From: an uncultured Oscillospiraceae bacterium
GTDB taxonomy: Bacteria; Bacillota; Clostridia; Oscillospirales; Acutalibacteraceae
Direction: 5' to 3'
Length of the DNA: 26,776 nucleotides
Assembly (NCBI GenBank): GCA_900547275.1
Contig: URGA01000021.1
Coordinates: forward strand, 1 to 26,776
Shown here: in pieces, positions 21,706 to 26,776 of the stretch
How positions within the stretch are numbered: position 1 is the stretch's first letter
How the letters are laid out: each line of letters begins with the position of its first letter
Translations under genes and position numbers: made by a program
The notes under the pieces: model-generated
Databases searched by the model: none
What the model saw: the letters and a program-made list of their open reading frames with translations, nothing else
Told to the model about the DNA's origin: nothing

Positions 21706-22669
21706 CGCCTTTCACTGCTGAATTTTTCGCTTGGGCAGCAATACCCGCCGCTATCGCTCCTATCCCGCCTGTACACAAAACACTGGCGGCGCACAAAAGC
21801 GCAATTGAAGAATTTGACAGTCCCGAACTGCTTTTCACAGCAGTATTATCGGAACTTTCAGTCACGGCAGTTGCAGACGTTGTTTCAATCACGCCTGACT
21901 GTGCGTTAAATTTTGTTTCCTCTTCTGCCTGTTTGTTTGCAGATTGGGTTGTATCAAGAACAGCCTTTCCTGTATACTTAGTTTCTTCTGTCTCTTCGTC
22001 TTCATCTTGCTCAGAAGTTTTTGACCTTTCATCAGCCTCAGCATTTTCGGATGAACTTTCATGATGAACAGTCTCAGTTTGGACCACAGTTTCCGTTTCA
22101 TCAACATCAGCATCATATGTCATATCAAGCAAAACATCTTTAAAAATAGTTTTCGAAGAGTCGCCGCAGGTGTAATTCGCAGTAACGCTGATTGAAGTCC
22201 GTTCATTTTCTTTTTCAAAGTAAAACCCGGTATACAAATAACCGCTGATAACATTCATACCCACGTTATCCATTTGAGTAAATTCAGCACTGCTTTTCGT
22301 TATTACATTATAAGAGGTTTCGTCTTCAGGCTGTTCGCCGTTGAAGAACTCAAAATGCTTTTTAGTAAACGCTGACGATTCAATATCAACTGTTATGCGC
22401 ACGTCAGATTCATCGGCGCCTTGGGTCGCAGAGGGTTCATTAACAAAAAACGCAAAATAAAGACAGCCGTTTTCCTTATCAAGAAGGATTTTATAAGTTC
22501 CGGAAACGCCGGAATCTTCAAAGGTATTTGCAGGAACATAATTCCACGCGTACGGCTTCAGACAATTTACATAGTTAACATCAAGAAATCCAGAAGCATA
22601 TACATTTGTAGCAGAAAACACCACCACCGCAAAAATCGCCATTAAAGCGTGTTTAAGGCATTTTGGCAA
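21689..22669 (-). CDS. Secreted, C-terminally membrane-anchored protein of unknown function
   Basis: The 326-residue protein has a signal peptide (LPKCLKHALMAIFAVVVFSA, with TNVYA cleavage-like end), an extracellular beta-rich domain at about 28-190 (YKILLDKENGCLYFAFFVNE, VRITVDIES), an acidic Ser/Thr/Glu linker and a membrane helix near the end (SSIALLCAASVLCTGGIGAI) before a short KGDEKNE tail. No LPxTG-like motif is present, so it is probably anchored by the helix. The frame extends to a GTG at 22759, but a promoter lies within that extension, and GGGGAG is eight bases before the TTG at 22669. It overlaps radC by 17 bases. I do not recognise the family. Confidence 0.75.
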   Translation of the reverse strand: MPKCLKHALMAIFAVVVFSATNVYASGFLDVNYVNCLKPYAWNYVPANTFEDSGVSGTYKILLDKENGCLYFAFFVNEPSATQGADESDVRITVDIESSAFTKKHFEFFNGEQPEDETSYNVITKSSAEFTQMDNVGMNVISGYLYTGFYFEKENERTSISVTANYTCGDSSKTIFKDVLLDMTYDADVDETETVVQTETVHHESSSENAEADERSKTSEQDEDEETEETKYTGKAVLDTTQSANKQAEEETKFNAQSGVIETTSATAVTESSDNTAVKSSSGLSNSSIALLCAASVLCTGGIGAIAAGIAAQAKNSAVKGDEKNE

Positions 22670-22709
22670 CGCTTTCACTCCCCAAAAACATTTACGAATA
22701 ACCTTTGTT

Positions 22710-22738
22710 ATTTTACACAATTCGACATTAAATGTAAA
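22710..22738 (-). promoter_or_regulatory. Promoter of the secreted protein-radC unit
   Basis: Minus-strand TTTACA (22733-22738) and TAAAAT (22710-22715) are 17 bases apart. Its location inside the upstream extension of the ORF supports the shorter start at 22669. Confidence 0.6.
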
Positions 22739-22858
22739 GAACAACTTATTTTTTGTCACGAAAGCCCTTGAAACTTATGAAAGTGTTCAAATCAACTGAC
22801 AAATTAAGATATATTGAGATTGGATATTTACAAGATGGAAAGAATATATTAAGCCGTA

Positions 22859-22887
22859 TTGAAACTGCGTTTAAAATTTGCTATACT
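22859..22887 (+). promoter_or_regulatory. Promoter of the GH3-GH130 operon
   Basis: TTGAAA (22859-22864) and TATACT (22882-22887) are 17 bases apart, leaving a leader of about 56 bases before the AAGGAG site and start at 22950. Confidence 0.7.
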
Positions 22888-22949
22888 GCAAACAGAGAAA
22901 AGCTGTTGGTTTATATAACATCATATTGAAAAATAAGGAGTAAACAACT

Positions 22950-25400
22950 ATGCAAAACTCTATGTACAAAGTCTTTCGTAAAATCGCTTCAGTTTTGGGC
23001 AAAAGCGATTTGGCTCAGGAACAGGCAGGCAGAATAACAGGAGAAGCCGCAAATGAGAAAATGGCAAAAAGAGTGCGCCTCGCTGGTGCTGAAAGCTGCG
23101 TACTGCTAAAAAACGAAAAGAACGCGCTTCCCATTGACCCGAAAGAGGAAACTGCTGTATTCGGCCGCGTTCAGATAGATTATTTTTATGTCGGCAACGG
23201 AAGCGGCGGCGACGTCTGCACCCCTTACGCCATCAACCTTGCAACAGGGCTTGAAAACGCAGGAGTTAAATTAAATCAGGAATTATTAAACACATATAAA
23301 ACATGGTGCGCTCAGCCAAAGAACGTGCCTGATCCCGGATTTTGGGCGCATTGGCCGCGTTACCACGAGGAAATGCCCCTTGACAGCAAACTGGTAGAAA
23401 AAGTTGCGAAAACATCCTCAACTGCCGTTGTTGTCATAGGCCGTTCCGCAGGCGAGGATCGCGAAAACGTGTTAAAAAAAGGCAGTTTCTTTCTTACAAC
23501 GAAAGAAAAGAATATGCTCGACACGGTTACCAAATATTTTGATAAGGTTGTGCTTATACTTAATGTCGGCAGCCTTATGGATTTTTCAGAAATTGACGCT
23601 TACGGCAGCAAAATTTCTGCAATTATGCTTGTTTGGCAGCTTGGAATGGAAAGCGGAAACGCTGTTGCAGACGTGCTTACAGCCAAAGTAACGCCAAGCG
23701 GAAAACTGGCAGATACTATCGCCCTCAATTACAAAGACTATCCAAGTTCAAATAATTTCGGAAACAAAAAAGAAAACAAGTATGTTGAAGATATATATGT
23801 AGGATACCGTTATTTTGAAACGTTTGCTCCAAAGAAAGTGCTTTATCCTTTCGGATACGGTCTCTCCTACACCAGCTTTGATATTTCCTTTGACGCTTTT
23901 TGCAATGACGGCAAACAAATTACTGCACAGGTTACAGTAACAAACACAGGCAGTTACAGCGGTAAAGAAGTTGTTCAGCTTTACGCCGAATGTCCTTGCG
24001 GAAAACTCGGCAAACCGTCAAGAGTTCTTGTTTCTTTCAAAAAGACAAAACTCCTTGCACCGGGTGAAACACAGACGCTTAAACTCACCGCTGATTACCT
24101 CTCATTCGCGTCATATGACGACGGCGGAATAACAGGAAATAAAAGCGCCTGGGTTCTTGAAAAAGGCGTTTATACATTTTGGGCAGGCAACAGCGTTCGC
24201 AGCACTAAAAAGATTGACGCTTCCTCATTTGAAATTGAAAAAGACACTGTGCTTCAGCAGTGCGCAGAGGTTATGGCGGTTAAACCTGAAAACGCATTTA
24301 ACCGTCTGACCGCAAAGCACAACGGACTGGCTTACACCGCTTTTTACGAGCCTGTTTCCACCGTTACAACAGATTTAAAACAGATAATTCTCAGCCGTCT
24401 GCCGAAGGGTGTTGAACAGACCGGCGACAAGGGATACAAACTTAAAGACGTTAAAGAAGGTAAAGTAAGCCTTGACGATTTCGTTGCCCAGCTGTCAAAC
24501 GAAGAACTTGAACTTATCAGCCGCGGCGAAGGAATGATGGACAGTTCTCTCGGCGCAAAGGGCAACGCAGGCGCATTCGGCGGCATTTCCGAATCACTGC
24601 GTGCAAAAGGAATTCCGCCGATGATTACCACGGACGGTCCTTCAGGAATACGCCTTCTTGCCACCTGTTCCCTTCTTCCCAGCGGAACCGCATTGGCGTC
24701 GTCTTGGGACACCGAACTTGTTCAGGACCTGTATACCGAAATGGGCAAAGAAATGATGGACAAGGGCACAGATATTTTGCTGGCTCCCGGCATGAACATC
24801 CACCGCAATCCTCTTTGCGGACGAAACTTTGAGTACTTCTCTGAGGACCCGATACTTACCGGTCTGATGGCGTCAGCAGTAGTTCTCGGCATTCAGTCAA
24901 GCCCCGTTTCTGCTTGTCCTAAACATTTTGCCTGCAACAACCAGGAATTCAACAGAAACTACAACAACTCCATTGTTTCCGAACGCGCGCTTCGTGAAAT
25001 TTATCTCAGGGGTTTTGAGATCTGCGTTAAGAAAGCTTCGCCGAAGAACATCATGACAAGTTACAACAAGATAAACGGCGTATGGAGTCACTACAATTAT
25101 GAGCTTTGCACAACCGTTCTTCGTGACGAATGGGGCTACAAAGGCAACGTTATGACCGACTGGTGGATGCGCTACGCTCCGTCTCCCGAATTTCCCAAGG
25201 TTCAGAGCAACGCTTACCGCGTAAGAGCTCAGGTTGACGTGCTGATGCCCGGCGCAAAAACAGCAATGAGCACAACTGCGGAAAACGACGGAACTCTCCT
25301 TGAAACTCTCGGAACACCAGAGGGCATTACTCTCGGCGAGCTTCAGAGGACGGCGAAAAACGTGCTTTCATATATCATTGCTTCAGGCAAAGAGTTCTAA
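22950..25400 (+). CDS. Circularly permuted glycoside hydrolase family 3 enzyme
   Basis: The 816-residue enzyme has GH3 parts in reverse order. The (alpha/beta)6 C-domain comes first (RLAGAESCVLLKNEKNALPI, IGRSAGED at about 163-170, IMLVWQLGMESGNAVADVL), then the fibronectin-III-like domain (about 310-430, GKEVVQLYAECPCGKLGKPS). The TIM-barrel catalytic domain is last: TTDGPSGIR (about 560-568), GMNIHRNPLCGRNFEYFSED, CPKHFACNNQE with Lys658 and His659, and the nucleophile Asp737 in VMTDWW. Such permuted GH3 beta-glucosidases are known from Ruminococcus albus and Butyrivibrio. There is no signal peptide, so it should act on imported oligosaccharides. AAGGAG precedes the ATG, and the GH130 gene follows after 27 bases. 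Exact specificity is open. Confidence 0.93.
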   Translation: MQNSMYKVFRKIASVLGKSDLAQEQAGRITGEAANEKMAKRVRLAGAESCVLLKNEKNALPIDPKEETAVFGRVQIDYFYVGNGSGGDVCTPYAINLATGLENAGVKLNQELLNTYKTWCAQPKNVPDPGFWAHWPRYHEEMPLDSKLVEKVAKTSSTAVVVIGRSAGEDRENVLKKGSFFLTTKEKNMLDTVTKYFDKVVLILNVGSLMDFSEIDAYGSKISAIMLVWQLGMESGNAVADVLTAKVTPSGKLADTIALNYKDYPSSNNFGNKKENKYVEDIYVGYRYFETFAPKKVLYPFGYGLSYTSFDISFDAFCNDGKQITAQVTVTNTGSYSGKEVVQLYAECPCGKLGKPSRVLVSFKKTKLLAPGETQTLKLTADYLSFASYDDGGITGNKSAWVLEKGVYTFWAGNSVRSTKKIDASSFEIEKDTVLQQCAEVMAVKPENAFNRLTAKHNGLAYTAFYEPVSTVTTDLKQIILSRLPKGVEQTGDKGYKLKDVKEGKVSLDDFVAQLSNEELELISRGEGMMDSSLGAKGNAGAFGGISESLRAKGIPPMITTDGPSGIRLLATCSLLPSGTALASSWDTELVQDLYTEMGKEMMDKGTDILLAPGMNIHRNPLCGRNFEYFSEDPILTGLMASAVVLGIQSSPVSACPKHFACNNQEFNRNYNNSIVSERALREIYLRGFEICVKKASPKNIMTSYNKINGVWSHYNYELCTTVLRDEWGYKGNVMTDWWMRYAPSPEFPKVQSNAYRVRAQVDVLMPGAKTAMSTTAENDGTLLETLGTPEGITLGELQRTAKNVLSYIIASGKEF

Positions 25401-25427
25401 CGCAACACAAGGGAGGTAAAAAAAACA

Positions 25428-26594
25428 ATGGAAATGACATTCAGCCAGCTGATGGACAACTACGAAAAAACAATCAATAAAAAGAATCCTCCGTCACCCT
25501 TTTATAACGGCATATTTACACGTTATGAAAATCCGGTGCTTACAGCCGAGCATATTCCCCCTTTCTGGAAATATGACGCTGATCCAAAAACTAATCCTCA
25601 TATGATGGAACGACTGGGAGTAAACGCTGTTTTCAACGCAGGAGCACTGAAACTTAACGGCAAATATTACCTTGTTGCCAGAGTTGAAGGAAACGACAGA
25701 AAATCATTCTTCGCAGTGGCGGAAAGCGACAGTCCTACAGAAGGTTTCAGATTTTGGGATTATCCCGTTGTCCTTCCGGACACAGAACCGAACGAAACAA
25801 ACGTTTACGATATGCGTCTGACCCAGCATGAGGACGGCTGGATCTACGGAGTTTTCTGTTCTGAAAGCCACGACGACAGTTCTTCAGATATGTCGGCGGC
25901 AACTGCGGCGGCAGGCATTGTAAGAACAAAAGATCTTAAGACATGGGAACGGCTTCCGAACCTTGTAACTAAGCGTTCTCCCCAGCAGAGAAACGTTTTG
26001 CTTCACCCCGAATTTGTAAACGGGAAATACGCATTTTACACTCGTCCTATGGATGATTTCATAGACACAGGCTCAGGCGGCGGAATAGGTTTCGGCCTTT
26101 GCGACGATATTACAAACGCTGTTATTGACGAAGAAATAATAACGTCTTGCCGCCGTTACCACACTATCACGGAAGCAAAGAACGGAGCAGGAGCCGTGCC
26201 GATTAAGACGGACAAAGGATTTATCCACATTGCTCACGGTGTTCGCAACACTGCGGCAGGACTGCGCTATGTAATTTATGCTTTTGCAACAGACCTAAAT
26301 GACCCGTCAAAAGTTATTGCTCAGCCCGGCGGATATCTTATCGCTCCAATGGGAATTGAGCGCGTCGGCGACGTTTCAAACGTTGTATTCACAAACGGAG
26401 CCATCGTTGACGACGATGGAAGCGTATACATATATTACGCTTCGTCAGACACAAGAATGCATGTTGCAAAAACTGATATTGAAAGGCTTTGCGACTATGT
26501 ATTCAACACTCCGGAGGACGCACTTCGCTCCGCCGACTGCGTAAAACAGCGCTGTGAGCTGATAAAAAGCAATCTTGAATTTATGAAAAAATAA
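25428..26594 (+). CDS. GH130 4-O-beta-D-mannosyl-D-glucose phosphorylase
   Basis: The 388-residue enzyme fits GH130 subfamily 1, which phosphorolyses mannosyl-beta-1,4-glucose to mannose 1-phosphate and glucose. Signs are YNGIFTRYENPVLTAEHIPP, RLGVNAVFNAGALKLNGKYY, VARVEGNDRKSFFAVAESDS, the catalytic segment NVYDMRLTQHEDGWIYGVFC with the likely acid Asp128, and LHPEFVNGKYAFYTRP. No signal peptide is present, so it works in the cytoplasm. GGGAGG precedes the ATG. Together with the GH3 enzyme it suggests use of beta-mannan or glucomannan oligosaccharides. The usual partner cellobiose 2-epimerase is not in the window. A terminator follows. Confidence 0.93.
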   Translation: MEMTFSQLMDNYEKTINKKNPPSPFYNGIFTRYENPVLTAEHIPPFWKYDADPKTNPHMMERLGVNAVFNAGALKLNGKYYLVARVEGNDRKSFFAVAESDSPTEGFRFWDYPVVLPDTEPNETNVYDMRLTQHEDGWIYGVFCSESHDDSSSDMSAATAAAGIVRTKDLKTWERLPNLVTKRSPQQRNVLLHPEFVNGKYAFYTRPMDDFIDTGSGGGIGFGLCDDITNAVIDEEIITSCRRYHTITEAKNGAGAVPIKTDKGFIHIAHGVRNTAAGLRYVIYAFATDLNDPSKVIAQPGGYLIAPMGIERVGDVSNVVFTNGAIVDDDGSVYIYYASSDTRMHVAKTDIERLCDYVFNTPEDALRSADCVKQRCELIKSNLEFMKK

Positions 26595-26607
26595 TCAAAA
26601 AAGGCGG

Positions 26608-26642
26608 GAGCCGGCTTTTCAAAATAAGCCGGCCTCTTTTTT
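26608..26642 (+). terminator. Rho-independent terminator of the GH3-GH130 operon
   Basis: GAGCCGGCTT and AAGCCGGCCTC form a hairpin with one bulged base and an 8-base loop, followed by TTTTTT. A runs upstream could extend pairing. Confidence 0.88.
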
Positions 26643-26680
26643 ATAATTCTATTCAATGGGCAAAAGCAAGACGTTTAAAT

Positions 26681-26776
26681 TGAACTGCCCCAAATTGTGC
26701 AGACAGTACAAAAAAGCACCAAAATGGTAGAATATTAAATTTAAGCAACAAACTGATTTCGTTTTTCAAGCGGAGT
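26681..26776 (+). mobile_element. Putative left end of an IS3-family insertion sequence (partial)
   Basis: TGAACTGCCCCAAATTGTGC followed by AGACAGTAC resembles the terminal inverted repeats of IS3-family (IS150-like) elements, which often begin TGNACTG followed by C residues and a GACA motif about 20 bases in. An extended -10 (TGGTAGAAT) follows, and the window stops at AAGCGGAGT, which looks like a ribosome binding site. No transposase is included, so the call rests on end similarity only. Confidence 0.4.

Noticed and set aside
21202..21909. 235-codon plus-strand frame across radC and the secreted protein
   Set aside because: It is antisense to two recognisable coding regions and its product lacks domain features.

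Overview
The window reads as chromosomal DNA of an endospore-forming, low-to-moderate GC member of the Clostridia, most likely an Oscillospirales/Ruminococcaceae-type gut or rumen bacterium. Three things point there: a GerA-family spore germination protein beside DUF421 and DUF4363 genes; the Firmicutes order SRP RNA-dnaX-ybaB-recR; and a circularly permuted family 3 glycosidase next to a mannosylglucose phosphorylase, enzymes known from Ruminococcus albus and related rumen bacteria. The species is inferred, not read.

Layout. 1-2217: a truncated gerA-type gene (minus) divergent from a DUF421-DUF4363 pair (plus). 2253-4593: minus-strand accessory genes (zinc-ribbon/DUF4190 protein, YghZ-type aldo/keto reductase, pentapeptide-repeat protein). 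4723-7327: a large sortase-type surface protein on the minus strand, broken by one frameshift and one in-frame stop. 7655-9094: an AraC-GyrI-like-GNAT triple-domain regulator with its promoter and terminator. 9105-9742: AT-rich DNA with a strong promoter and an unannotated 58-residue membrane protein. 9716-9926: a mosaic of direct and inverted copies of the tmRNA 3' end.

9899-13698 is an information-processing block on the minus strand: SRP RNA, dnaX, ybaB, recR, smpB and ssrA (tmRNA). Then come a flavin reductase-like gene and the ribosomal/transcription block rpmG-secE-nusG-rplK-rplA and rplJ-rplL. The latter pair has its own promoter, an L10-type leader and an attenuator-like hairpin.

From 18161 the plus strand carries two overlapping flavoprotein genes (HI0933/BaiN-like and COG2509-like). 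On the minus strand follow a secreted, membrane-anchored protein and a frameshifted radC overlapping it. The last 4 kb (plus) is a short glycan operon: a permuted GH3 glycosidase and a GH130 mannosylglucose phosphorylase, consistent with breakdown of mannan- or glucomannan-derived oligosaccharides. The window ends in what looks like the terminal repeat of an IS3-family insertion sequence.

The less routine parts are the tmRNA-end mosaic, the small membrane protein locus, the regulator fusion and the two broken genes. No CRISPR array, tRNA cluster or clear phage module was seen, and I found no convincing new multi-gene system.
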